Source of the DNA: Phascolarctos cinereus
Taxonomy: Eukaryota > Chordata > Mammalia > Diprotodontia > Phascolarctidae
Assembly: GCF_002099425.1 (NCBI RefSeq)
Contig: NW_018343990.1
Location: forward strand, 806,001-870,000
Length of the DNA: 64,000 nucleotides
Direction of reading: 5' to 3'
A program made the position numbers and the translations under genes. Below are positions 1 to 13,400 of this stretch, one piece after another (the stretch's first letter is position 1; every line of letters starts with the position of its first letter). Under the pieces are notes generated by a model that ran no database searches, was not told where the DNA came from, and worked only from the letters and a program-made list of their open reading frames with translations.

Positions 1-949
1 GTTTGCTATTTGCTGAGATCTTTTGATAAAATTAATTTATAGCAACTTGTGAATGAATTATGGGCTTGACTGTTCTGTGGAATTCTTATAATTAAAAAAA
101 ATAATTCTTAAAGGTAAATGAATCTAAATATTGGTGGAGTGAGCAGAATTTTTAAATCAAAGGTACTTGCTAGTATCAGTATCCTCCTTCTCTTTGTGAA
201 GAAGAATTGATGTTAGCAACTTGGCCCTCCCACTTCTGAAAATTTGAAATCTCTTGCTTTAGAGCAAGAAGGATTTCTTGACCTATGGTCCATAGGCTGC
301 CACCAGTTTATCTGTGAACTTAGATTAAAAAATAATTACATCTTTATTTTCACTTACTTCTTGCTGAAACTTAGCATTTCCTTCAATTATGAATTAAAAA
401 AAACATTCTAAGGAGGAATCCATAGGTTTCATCAGTCTGCCAAAGGAGTCCATCACAAAAAAGGTTAAGAACTCTTGCTTAAGATCATTAAAAGATATAA
501 GAAAGATTTTGCTCAGAATTGTGTGCTTTTTGTAAAACCCTAATTTTTAAAAAAATTTAAACACAAATATTAAATGTCAAAATGTTGATAGCCTTTATTT
601 TTTTTTTTGCCAGCCAGGTAATTAGCCATTTAGAAGTGTACAACTGAAGAAATAGGGTTAATTTTAAAGGGGAACTTATATTGATTTATAGAGATACAAG
701 TCTTACTTTATGTCTAAATTGGGATGGAGTATGTAAAAAGAGAGTTCAGGGATTTGCTAAAAAGCCTCCCAAAGGTAGAGTGCAGACTCAAACCATCAAT
801 ATTTAAAATGATAGGCTTGTACTTTTTTAAGTTTGGAGAAACCTCATTAATATTTTGCTACAAAGATAGTTATTCTTTCTGTCATGTGAAAAATATGGTG
901 TCTTAATGTTTATAATGTTTAACTTAACTTTATAATGTTTGGATTCTAG
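1..949. other. Intron upstream of the first visible DYNC2I1 exon
   Basis: AT-rich non-coding DNA ending in the acceptor TTCTAG before 950. A 60-codon reading frame at 724-906 has no resemblance to DYNC2I1 and no splice context, so I treat it as chance. Around 290-475 the wording (a 'ccataggctgccacc' stretch, then 'aaaaggttaagaactcttg') resembles an old interspersed repeat, but I cannot name it. I see no earlier exon here. Confidence 0.6.
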
Positions 950-1007
950 GCATATAGAGAATTCAGGAAAGAATGGTGGAAAGGACAACAAAGACACAAG
1001 AAGAAAG
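950..1007 (+). CDS. DYNC2I1: DYNC2I1 exon 1 of window (charged N-terminal region)
   Basis: Acceptor TTCTAG|G and donor AAG|GTAAAA. The first G completes a codon begun upstream; the rest reads [19 protein letters not shown]. This fits the human stretch HAENLVRNHGKDKDSRRK. The lysine-rich, low-complexity content is typical of the disordered light-chain-binding half. It ends on a codon boundary. Confidence 0.85.
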
Positions 1008-4000
1008 GTAAAACAATTTGCTTTGGGAATTACTAGGTCATATACATTTTATAAATAAAATAAAGAGTGTATAAACTAAATACATGTAGCCTAACAGAGT
1101 GTCATGATTGAATAAGAAATAGAGCACATAATTCACATGCACATAATTAAAGCAATTTATCTTTTATTATGTGGTCATAGTATGACAAAAAGAGTGAGAA
1201 ATTGATACTTTAAATTTAGAGGGAATACTCTACTCTGGAAAAATTTTCATCTTTAATTTAGACAATTTGACTCCCAGTTTCAAGTGTTTCTGTTATGCTG
1301 TAATGTTTCTTTTAACAAGGCCATTTTTAGCTTGTTTCACACCCCAGAAGATTTAAATTTAGTGTGTAGACAGATCATTCTTAGGCAAAGTCTTAATCAT
1401 TTAAAAGATAGTGTTAATAACATTATTGCTTATTGATTTAAAAAACTTATCCTCTTATTGAAGCATAGACAGTACATTTAAAAGAAGACAGAATGGTAGG
1501 TACTTAATAAATGTTCACTGACCAGTTGTTTGGTCATTATAAGTCTTCTCTAGTATACTCTACTTGAAAAATTGTCACCTTTAACTTAGACAATTGGATC
1601 TCTAGCTTCAGGTATTTATATTCTGCTGAGTCATGTTTTTTACAGTGTGGCCAGTTTCAGTTTGTGTCTTACCCTAGATGATTTCAATTGGTATGTGGAT
1701 GGACCATTCCTAGGCAAAACCTTAAAATTTATTTTTGATTCCATCTCCTTTTTTTTAACCCTTTTCCCTCCTTTTGGCTCTTATGCGATCATTTAGCTGT
1801 CTCATTAATGTCCCTAACTGTGTCTTTCCTCTATACTTGCCTTCCTTTGAGTGCCCCATTATCCAAAATTACTTCTCTTTCCTATCTTATTTATTTCATT
1901 AAACCTCTTATGTTACTACTTTTTGGAAGAAGTTTTAAGTCAACCTGATTCTTTGATGAAAGTAATTCAAGTAAATTGTGAATGATAGGTAGTTTTAACT
2001 TGCCCAAGGAAATATTTGCACCTCTAATTGGTAGAATATGTTTTTAACAGACTCACTAGTGTTTATAGGCATTTATTTTCCTTCTTGTTTAGTTCCTTTT
2101 TATCAAATCTTAGTCACTGGTCTCTATTCCCCAATTTTTCATTAACTTAATGTTTCACTTTCTAGGATTCAAGTTATAGATTTTTTTTTTAATCTGTAAT
2201 GTACTTTTAATGTAACTTGGGATTTGATTGTAAATGAAATAATCAGGCCAAAACTTTTAAGGGGAGGAGAATATAATGTATTTTTCCATAACAAGAACAT
2301 TAAGAATTCTTTCAGTGTGAGCTAGGGAAAATTTTTTTTTCTCTTGCTTTTTCAAATAGAATCTTGATATTTATGATTTGCCTAAGTCACAAAGTATTCA
2401 GTGGGTTAGTGAGTCAGTCTCTAAAGCATTACTAATGTTTTAGAAGAGCTGAAAAACTGTGTGCATAGTGACTGTCAAGTAGGAAGAAAAGTCCATGCAT
2501 GTCTTTGCCTTTAAAGATGTTTTATTGTTTTAAAAATATCACCATCACATGTCAGTACCATCTCTCCCTGCACTCTCAAGCTGTCACCTCACCATAGAAC
2601 TTTTTTTTTCAATTTTCAATTAATTTATTTAGTTTTCGTTTTCAACACTCATTTCTATAAGCTTTTGAGTTTTAAATTTTCTCCACCTCACTCGTCTTCC
2701 ACCTCCCTAAGATGGCATGCAATGTCCATAGAACTACTTAAGGCAAAGAAGTACATTTAAGCAAAATAAGCAAACGTATTGTCTGATAACATAGAGATAG
2801 GGTGGGAGAGAACACTGCTTCTGGAATAAATTGCTCATCCATTAACTCTTTCAGGATAGCAGGTTAACAAGACCAGAAGGCAAAATTTATAGTGCTTTTG
2901 TGACCTGAAATTTATAGGTATGATTAATGCATACCCTGTAAACGCTTGAGCCTTTCGTATTCACTACATGTGCAGGTCTGTAATTAATGTTTCTTGAATA
3001 TCAGTACAATTAAGACTTTACTGTGACCTCTCTGTGTCAAAATGTATCAGCATGATTTCTGAAAATGAAGGCAGAGCTCACTTGTAGGACATTTCACTGT
3101 TCACCCCAGAGAATTCTTTTCATCCTTTACAGTCATGGGTATTATTATTCAGTTTCAAACAGTATTGAATAGTTTTAGATAATGGCTTTCCTAGAGACTT
3201 TCTTTTAGAAAAAGGTGACATCTACTAGTTATATTTGTAATTGAGATCCTGTATAATAGGTAACATTGAAGCTTACTTTTTAGACTGTTTCCTTTATTTG
3301 CAATTTTTGTTTATGTATCTTTTAGCAAACTAGTGAAGAAGGAATGTCAGTATGGAAATCCGCCCCAAGGCAATCAAGTGAGGAAACTGATGTAAGGAAG
3401 AAAATGCACCTTTTACATAATGATGATAATAATGACAACAATAGTTTCTGTAGTTCTTTAATGTTTGTGCCTTCCATGCAGAGTCTTCCTTGACTCTTAC
3501 AGCATTCCTGGGAAAGAGGTATTATTGGTATCATATGCTCTGACAGATGAGGAAACTGAGACTCAGAAAGGTTAACTTATTTTCATATACCTGGTTGTTG
3601 TTCCTCCTTCATTCTTTTTTTTTTTTAGGCAGTTGGGGTCAAGTGACTTGCCCAGGGTCACACAGCTAGTAAGTGTCAAGTGTTTGGTCTGAGGCCATAT
3701 TTGAACTCAGGTGCTCCTGACTTCAGGGCCGGTGCTCTATCCACTGCGCCACCTAGCTGCCTCATTCCTCCTTCATTCTTGAAGAGTACTAATGACATCA
3801 TAAGGGTTATGTCTTGACCAGCAAGTCAAATAGATTTAAGTGAGGCAGAGCTGCGCAAGTCTTTAGCCTCATTCCTCCAGAGCCATTGAAGTCTGTGGCA
3901 GGACAAAAGTCAAGACAACTGGTGATGGCCCAGGAGGCAGTGGATAACCTTGGTGTCTTCAGTGTCTGACCAAGCTCTTAGCACTCCATAGCACCTATTT

Positions 4001-7000
4001 CAGCCATCTTCTTGGCCTTTGGAAAAAGTTGTTCTCATCCTACCTACCATTTCACTAGGGGACATCTTCACATGCTCGGAGTAGACATTTCCTAACGTCA
4101 CCGACAGGTTTTTGAGGCCTGTCAGTTACCCTCAGTGCACTCCAGCTTATGATATTCTTCCAAAAATGTGGAACCCAGAACTTAACACATTATGCCTATA
4201 TGAGATCTGGAGTGAGTTTCTTCTGGCTCTCAGGTCCTATGCTCTGTCAAATAAGGTTCTTGAGGCCCAACAGGGATCAGCCAAACCCAAGAGAAAATAG
4301 TCTACATCGCCCTCCTTTTCCTTTGGTTTGGCTCTAATGGCTGTTTCTCTCTATAAGGAATACCTGGTGGCTTTCCCTTCAGTTTTTAGAATCAATAAGG
4401 TGATCCTTATCCTACTGATTTCTCTTATCATTAGTGATTTGGAGTATGCTTTCATATAGTTGTGAGTATTTTGCATTTTTCCTTTTGAGAATCATTGGCA
4501 CAGTATCTGACACATGCTAGTCCTTTCTGAATACTCCATGTACTTCAGGGCTGTTCATCCACCTTGGTGTTCACATGTGACCCAACTGTCACCTGTGGCT
4601 CCAAGAAGCCGTAGCATGTGCAGCAACTTCACCTCTGTGAATCCGTCTCAGCAGATGAGCTATATTAGGTTGAGAGTAATCTACAGGCCTCACGCCTGTC
4701 GGTGAGTTAGAGAATGTCTGCTGCAAATGTGTGAAGATACCCCTGGTGGAATGGGAAGTTGAGAATCATTTGTTCCAACAGCCAGGAAGGTGGAAGAAGC
4801 ACGTGCTGTGGAGTGCTGAGAGCTTGGTCAGGCATTGTAGATGGGAACGTCATCCATCACGTGCTGGGCCATCCCTAGTTGTCTTGACTTTTATCTTGCT
4901 GCTGGACTTTGGTGACTGTGGAAGAAAGAGTGAGGCCGACAACTCTGTGCAACTCTTCTTCACTTAAATCCAGTTCATGCCTAAGTCAAGACATCACTCA
5001 TGATCTCATTGCTCCTCTTCAGAAATGAAGGACGGGCAACAACAATTTGATTTTACTGGTTTGTTCTTGATCTTAGTGAGAAAAAGTCTACGTATGAAAT
5101 TCGTATTTCAGCAAAATTGAGAAAAAAAGAACATAAAAGAATGCTATATTTATTCCTACCAGCCAACTACATTAAGAGCAGGACAAGAATAAACTCTTTG
5201 ACCCATAAAACCTCCTAATTCATATTCCAGTAACTCAGAATCTGTAAAAATTCAGTCAAGGATGGGGGCTGAAATTTATCTCAGTTCATCAATCTCTTTT
5301 TCCTTCAGAGTACCAATTAATAGTATAAAATGGGGTATTTTCTTGTGAGGAGAATATGCATGAGCAGTATAGGGAGAGCCTGCCAGGAATTTGGAAGCCA
5401 CTAAAAAACCATGGAGGAACATTAACATTAGTTGTGATGCTAGGAAAAAATATGGTGTAAAGTAGAAGCACATTTTAAAAATGTTATACTTTTCTTGTTT
5501 ACACTGATAGAACAATAGCATTAATTCATAAATATTTTGAGTATTTTTCCTCTTATCTGGATTTTGATTTATAAAATTATTGAAAAAATATTCACTAGTC
5601 AAAGTAAATAAATACTAAAATTAATTTAACCCACTCAATAGGTTCAAAGGAGGTTCAACAGTTTTACCCTCTTTGGTTTATTCTTTGTTTTGTTTTTACC
5701 TGTCTAGGATGTTGAAAAGGAAGACATTGATTTAGAAGATGATGGTGCTGATGACTACACAGCCAATTATGAAGATGATTTTGAAGTACTCATAAAAACT
5801 AGACTTTTTTCTTAGCCTGAATTTTTTTATTCTTAGCAGTAAATTTATTATAGCAATTTCCTACTTGCATTATATTTCGTATTATTACCATTAGTATTCT
5901 ATATTTGAACCATTTGGATACATTTTTGTCTATGAATACCCTACCATATTTTAAACTAAACCTAATACTATAAAATAATCTGAAGATTATAAAATTTGGA
6001 ATATTTTCAGTTGTACTCTGTCAAAAAATATTTATGTGCATTTGCATGTTCTCTTTATGATACCTATCTGGCAACATTGGGTAGTTAATTTCTCTGACAC
6101 CAGGATACTTTCAATATATGTGTGTGTGTATGATATAATGTTTCTAGCATAATTCAAAATATAATAAAACATAGAGAGTTAATGAAAATACAGTGCTAAA
6201 CTGAAGTATATATTTTCTGTTTTTATAGATTGTTTTTGGTCCAAAATTTAGATTTCTAAATCACTTAAAAACTAAAGTCTTCATGTGGGGAAATTCTATT
6301 AAAAGCAAATCCACAATAGTTATGTCTTTTTTCATGTTAAAATACCCACAAATATTTAAAACAGTGTAACTTTTGAAGAGTTTCTAACATCTTAGTATTT
6401 AATTTCAAGTCAGCAACATAATGAAGTTGCTCCTTAATGATTCTGTCATTTGAATTGAAATATTCCTGAATTTTAAAAACAATCTCTAGAATTGCTTGAA
6501 CTTTAATTATGGTTAACCTTAAAACAATCAGCAAAATCCTTATTTTTTTTGAAGGACTATGAAGATGATTTTGATAATGGTGATGGTGATGGAGCTGATG
6601 ATGATGATGATGATGATGATAATCATGATGATGACAGTGGTGGTGGTGCTAAAGAACAGATAAAGGAAAGGGAAGAAGAAATCCTCTAGCCAGGAAGATG
6701 GAGATACAAGAAATCCAAAGAGCTATTCATGCAGAAAATGAAAGAATTGGTACATTACCTTCAAAGCGAATTCAAAAGCAGTTTCAAACAGAACTTGAAA
6801 AAGAACCAAGGACAGGTATACAAGTAAATGTAAATGATTTTTGTATTATTTTAAACTATTTGGGTAACAATACATACACTCAATTCACATCTCAAAATCA
6901 ATTTCTTATTGGTGAAAGTGATTTTTATGAATTCATAATGATTCACTTTCTAGCATAATTGAGCATTTACCAGATTCTCAGTAAATTGATTATTAGGAAT

Positions 7001-10000
7001 GACACTATCTGAGTTCAGGTTAATAGAGAGTGTTTGGGAGTCAGAAGCCAAGAATCACAGGACAATTATATTAGACTAAATTTCATCCTTTTTTTGTATA
7101 AGAAACTAGTGTGGTGCTTCACTTACAGTTGATAGCAAATTTTTATTGTTGCTAGTTTGATGTGACTGGGACCCTTACTTTGAATTTCCCCTTACTTAGT
7201 CTCCTTATTGACTCTTATTGAGGTGGCCAGAACTTAAATGACTATAATGGCACATGGTATTCAGAAATGTTGTTGGGAAGCAGGGAAGCAAGGTTATCTA
7301 ACATAGCCAGGAATTGCCTAGTTTGTGGGGTTAGACATATTTCAACTAAGTCTGTTATAAAGAGATTTTTAAATGAATCCTATTTCCCTACTGATTTTCA
7401 TTAGGAAAAATTATAGCCCACAGACTCAAAATTTTAGAATAATAGTCCAAGCAGTTGTAGGATAAAATTATAGACAGTGAAAGGATACTAGAATACCAGG
7501 AATTCTGGTAATATAATTGTCTGCTTGAACCCTACGTTATGTATTTCTCTATCATATAGTAAGTATGAAAGAAGTACACAGAGTATACTTAAGTTTTATG
7601 AATTTACCTCAGTTATTCACAAAGTATAAAACCGTTTTAAAATTTTAACATGACTGAAAGATGTGTATGTATACATATATGTGTGTCTATATGTATCTGT
7701 AACGTACATGTGTATATATACACATATGTATGTATGTGTGTGTACATATACACATATATAACTTAATGTTCTTTGTTTTTTATCTTATCACTTGAACTTA
7801 CTGGCCTCTTTCCCCATATTTCTACTTGGTTGTTCCCGTACGTTTTGTTAGCATATCTTTGCTTAAAGAAGATAAACACATGAAGTTAAGATTACAAATG
7901 TTAAATCCCTTAGTTAATGGCTAAGGCTCTAGATTCTGGCTTTGGTGTTGGCTAGTTATGAGTCAACTGTGTGTATAAAACATGATTCACTTAGAAATTT
8001 TCTTTAGAACAAATTTTGAGAGAATATTTCAGTTTCACAAGCCAAGTAGGTTCATATACAATTTGTGTATTAATAATAGTAATGATAATTGACATTTATG
8101 TCATGTTTTATGTTTTACAAAGGGCTTTACGTATAGCATTTCACTTGTACATAGTTGTCTAGCAGCTGACACTGAACAGTGATCAGCGCATAAATAGACT
8201 GCATTCAGGGACTTAGCTGATGGCTGATAATATATTTTGTTGAGTTTCTTGAAGTGTTGCTCATAGTTAGACTCTAGTTCCACAAGAATTTAGCCATAGT
8301 ATATATGGTATGGCAAGATAGTATCAATGGCAGGAACAAAATAGGTATGGGAAGAAGCCCACAGATGTGGTTAAATTGGCATATGCTATATTATTGAGAG
8401 AATTTGTGAAATAATTAGTTCCTTAATTTTGGAATGCTGTTAATGGATTTCTGTTAAGCAAAGGATGCTTGTATTGGAGATGCTGTTGTCTAATGTTCAT
8501 TGACTTCTGCTGGCCCTAACAAAATTTGTTCAACATGCTCTTTGTTGCCTGGAAACATCCAAATTTAATGACCTCCAGAAGGCACCATGTCATCAGCAAA
8601 CCAAATTCCAATGACTGCATTGTAAAACTTCCATATCATACCTCTAAATTGCTGAGAAATGTTGTGTATTTTTCTGCAAGTACCATAGTTTCATAGCAGA
8701 CAATTAAGTACCATAAGATTCTGTTTTTCAGTACTGATTTACTATATTTAGGTTTGGTACCATATAGTATCAGTAGTCTGAATTACTGAATTACATTTAA
8801 CACCTAGGAAGCTCTGTTGGAGGATTTATTTCTTTTCTTCTGCTTTCAAAGCTAATGATATACTATGAAACACATTGTTATTTAAACTAGATCAGTGTGA
8901 AAGTAGCCTAGTAAATAAATAATAAATCATTTAATATGAACATGTATTAAACACTGAAATTTCAGGGTGCCTAGACCCTAGTTAATCATTTATTGAGGCA
9001 TTGTGCGAGTTGTAAAAAATGTCAACGATTTCAGCATGTATGGCATTTTCTACATTATTTTGCTCTTTTTTATATTCTAGTTATTTAAAATATGTGTGAT
9101 TTGATTCCTCAGTTAGGTTGTAAACTCCAGTAGGGACTGATTTGTATTTCCCTTTTTTCTTGCAGAGCTACTAGTATAGTGCTAAATAAATACTTATTTA
9201 TTGAATAAGTATCTCAAATTAAAGACCAAAACTATAAAAGTTGTGGATGCTTGTGGTACAGATCCTTTTATTACAACTCATTTTTGTTTATCTTAAACTA
9301 ATACCCTATTAAGTGTAATGGTTATAGGTGCTAATAATCTATTCTATGCCAAACCCATTTTCATTTTTAATAGAAAACTTTACCAAAACAATTTCCATTT
9401 TCATGCAGAAGCAAAAGAATCCCCTTCTAGAGGCTCTCTCTGTGGAATATTTATGGACTTTGCTGCAGCTTCACAGCGACAAATTGTCGGAATCATGCCC
9501 TTAAGCAGCGGTGGGTGGCATGAATTTATTTATGCCGTTACAGATTTTTACTAAACTTCTGTTATTCATTTTTTGTCATATTTTTAATACTTAATCACTT
9601 AGTACTGATAACCTGATATGAAGTTTGCATTATAATGTCTATAAAATCATGCTGTTGTTGTTCTGTAATTATTCTTTTCCAAATGTAAATTATACTGTGT
9701 TAAATTAGAGTATGGTTCTTTTTCAAAGGGTCTCTTGGAGGAAGGTGCCTTTTGAAGGTGAACATTCAGAGGAACATGAATAAACTGACAATTACCTGAC
9801 TCTTGTGAGGGGTAAAAAATGAGAATGAGGATCACATTATCAAGATCCTCTAAAATAAATGTTTTTTTCCTCTTTATCTGAGTCTCTGTATAGTACATTC
9901 CTAAAAAGCATGTTTCCAAAGAATCCTTAGTCAAACAGGAAAACGTGATTTGACAAAAATGAGAACATCATAATAGTATGGCTCCCGTTATGATAGTGAC

Positions 10001-10415
10001 TCTTACAGAATAAAACTGCCTGTCTATTTTTAACCAAGGTGTTCCATTCAGCTTGATCATCTAAGTAATTATGTAGACATTTGCAGTAGAACCACAGTGT
10101 AGTCATTCAGCTCTATTTTAAGTGTTATGTCTGTAGGCCACCTCTGGCTCAGTATGGTAACTCAGGTGTGAGATGGAAATTGAATGAGATATTTGTTTAT
10201 CCATCTAACATTAACAAAAGGGCTTTAACTTAGTCATAGTAGGGAGAACACTCATAGCATTGAAAGGACCCTCAACAAGGATGCAACCTTGATCCAGTTG
10301 AGCATGGCTTTCCTGCCTCTTTGTTACCCATGATGATTCAGGGTCAGAAACCTGGGGAGGAACTCCAGTCCCTTGTATCCTGGCTATTTATGTATACATG
10401 TATGTGTGTGTGTGT

Positions 10416-10448
<33 letters not shown>

Positions 10449-10467
10449 ATATGTATGTATGTGTATG

Positions 10468-10499
<32 letters not shown>

Positions 10500-13400
10500 T
10501 ACACATATATATGTGTGTGTGTATGTATGTAAGCAACTAATATAAATCTTATGAAATGAGACTACATTGGAATGGGTATCTGCACTTTCCTTTTCTCAGG
10601 AGAATTAGGAGACACATAAAGAAAGTATTTTCTTTATGAGGCAGAAGTACATTTGGGATTGTATGTAGGAACCAAGCATTGTGAAATTATGAATTTTCTT
10701 CATGTTACTCCTTTTATTGGTAATAGTAAGTATTAAAATTTATTTAAAAATTCCATCTTACAGAAGAAAGAAAATATAATAAAGAGTACATGTAAGATAT
10801 ATAAAAAACAATACAAGATAGAAATAGAGTTTATACAGTATAATTATTGAGTTACTTTAATGCCAAGTTAAGTGCAAAAATAAAATTAATATTCTGATAT
10901 ATCAGTGAAACTTTGTCATCACTCCAAGGTCCCACCCCAAAGTTTGAGATCTTTCAGGAGATCTCAGAACATTACCTAGTAGATATCCAAACTAGTTGCC
11001 ACTGACACATCCTCCTCTCTGCAGCATGGATTGGAGGGGGAAAGGCTGGAAGGAGGCAGACTAGCTAAGAGGCTATTGAAGTAGTTCCAGGTTAAGGTAA
11101 GTAAGGACCAATGTTAGGATGGTGGTCATGGGAATGGAAAGGAAGAGACATTTCCAAGGAAGAATTAGCAGATCAAAGAAAGGAGAGTCTTTGGACATCT
11201 CCCAAAGATGATTCAAAGGTTATAAGCTTGGGTAACTGAGAAAATGGTCAGTACAATTAATAGAAATAAGGAAGTCAGGGAGGAACTGGTTTCTTTTGGG
11301 GGGGCACATTTAGGGTAGCTAGCAGCGAAAGATTTTGTTTTTAGTAAACATTTATGAAGTGCCTACTACGTGTAAAGGCTTTGTGCTAAATGTTTCATGG
11401 AACACTTAGGTAGGACTGTCTACCAGGCAGTTGGAAATAGGGACCTGGCTATGTAGGGAGAGGTTGGGTATATATGTGGGTATACATTTGGGAATCATTG
11501 CTGTAAAGGTTGAAATCGTGGGGTAGGAGGAAGTAAGCAAGAGAGGGGGAAAGAAAGGCTGAGGATCAAACCTTGGGAAATGTTCACATTTAGGGAAAGT
11601 AATCCAAGGCAGCATGAGGTGATGTGAAGGAACTGGATTATTTCAATTCCAGTCATGCCACTAACGAATTGAATTTAGGTAAGGTTTTTTTAAACATCTT
11701 TGGGCCTTAGTTTATTTAACTAGACCATGAAAGGGCTAGATTATATGATATTTAAGATCCCTTCTGTTGTAAAATTCTATCTGCGAAGTAGTATAACTGG
11801 GATAATGTAGAAGAGGAGAGCCAAGAGAGTTTCTAGGAGGAGGAAGTTAACAGTGTCAGATATTACTGAGGGGTCAAGGAGATTGAGGCCTGCAGATAAT
11901 AAAGGCCTTTTATTTGTGGAACAGGAGTCATTGGTAACTTTGGAGAGCAGCTCCAATAGAAGGGTTGAGCAGAAGTCAGGTCAGAAGGGGTTAAGAAGTC
12001 ATTGGATGCCAGTGAAGCAACATGAATGGCTCTTATAAAAGTTTATTAGTAAAAGGAAGATGAGAAATGAGGCAGTAGCCTAGGGGCATTAGGATCAAGG
12101 AAAGGCTTTTTCCTCCTTTTTAATTATTTTTTAAACTAAGAGAGATCTGATTATATTTTTAGGCAAAGGGTGAAGAGCAAGTGGAAAGAGGGAGACTGAG
12201 GCTACAAGAGAAGGGGGGTGGGTTATTGATGGAGTCAAAGTCCTAAGGCTGGAAAAGATGTGATAAAGAACATGAGTGGCAAAGTTAGCTTTGATAAGAA
12301 GAAACAGTTCTTCTGAGACAGGAGAAAAGGAACAAGAAAAGATCCGTAGGATTTTTTAGATGAAGATGGAAAAAACTGAGAAAATGCTCTCCAGATGATC
12401 TCATCTTCTCACTGAAGAGTTTAGCTTTTCTCCTGAGGGTAAGAGAGGTATGGATGGGATTGAGAAGTAAGGTAAAAGATTTGGTAAAAGAATAGCAGCT
12501 GTGGAAAATTCAACAGGGAGGTGATAAGTATGATGAGGGTAGCATCTGAGATACTGGAGTAATTCTATGTCTTGTAAATTGAAGTATAGAAATATTAAGG
12601 TAAATATTAAAGGCTCGTGAATACTTAAACTATGCTTCTTAATTTTGTGTTCTGTTGTCTAATTCATTTTAAAGGACACGCAGTGCAAAGTTACTTCGAC
12701 TGATTGACATGGATTTTTCATTTAGTTTTTCTCTCTTGGATCTGCCACCAGTAAATGAGTATGATATGTACATAAGAAACTTTGGTAAAAGAAATACTAA
12801 GCAGGTGAGTGTGTATTTTTTTTCAAAAATAAGCTTTATTGGGGCAGCTAGTGGGGCACTGGTCCTGGAGTCAGGAGGATCTGAGTTCAAATGCAGCCTC
12901 AGACCAAACACTTGACACGTACTAGCTGTGTGACCCTGGGCAAGTCACTTAACCCCAACTGCCTAAAAAAAAAATTTAAAAAATATGAAAATTAAAAAAA
13001 TTAAAAATAAGCTTTGTTCATGCCTTATGTTTCTGAATTTTATAGTAATTTCTGAATGAGTCTTCTTCATTGTCCCCTTTTCCTCATTGTAACAAAGAAA
13101 GAGTTCTTCAAAAGCTACTACATTAATAATGTTTGATAATTATAACAATAAATATAACATAATATTAATGCCTGCAACATTCTGCCCCCTCTACTTTCTT
13201 GTTATTGTTGTTTTTTAGCTCAGAAGGGGAAAGTTTGTTTCCTAATGTCTTCTTTAGGACTTGTATTGGTTTTTACAGTGACTTTGAATTCCTCTTTCTC
13301 TTAGTGTTCTTCTCAGTCAAACAGTCAACCAAACTGTCAGTCAACAAGCATTGATTAAGTGTCAGGCACTGTGCTAGATAGGCACTGGGGATTCAAAGAC

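Larger units (their letters stand above)
1008..3325. other. Intron, mostly unassigned
   Basis: AT-rich intron with a diverged direct duplication (1222-1395 and 1551-1717, listed separately) and an L1-like antisense piece near 2585-2730. Between these I see only T-rich and A-rich runs and no gene. The acceptor is TTTTAG before 3326. Confidence 0.6.
6816..9408. other. Intron, mostly unassigned
   Basis: Holds a TG/TA microsatellite (7660-7762), a MIR-tail-like fragment (8065-8150) and an L2 3' end (9105-9215). The rest shows no gene or nameable repeat. The branch region before 9409 ends in CATGCAG. Confidence 0.55.

Noticed and set aside
10321-10545. A 74-codon Cys/Val/Tyr/Thr-rich frame
   Set aside because: TG/CA microsatellite translation.
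12669-12911. Minus-strand frame across exon 6 and the adjacent SINE
   Set aside because: Antisense shadow of the exon; the plus frame is the real one.
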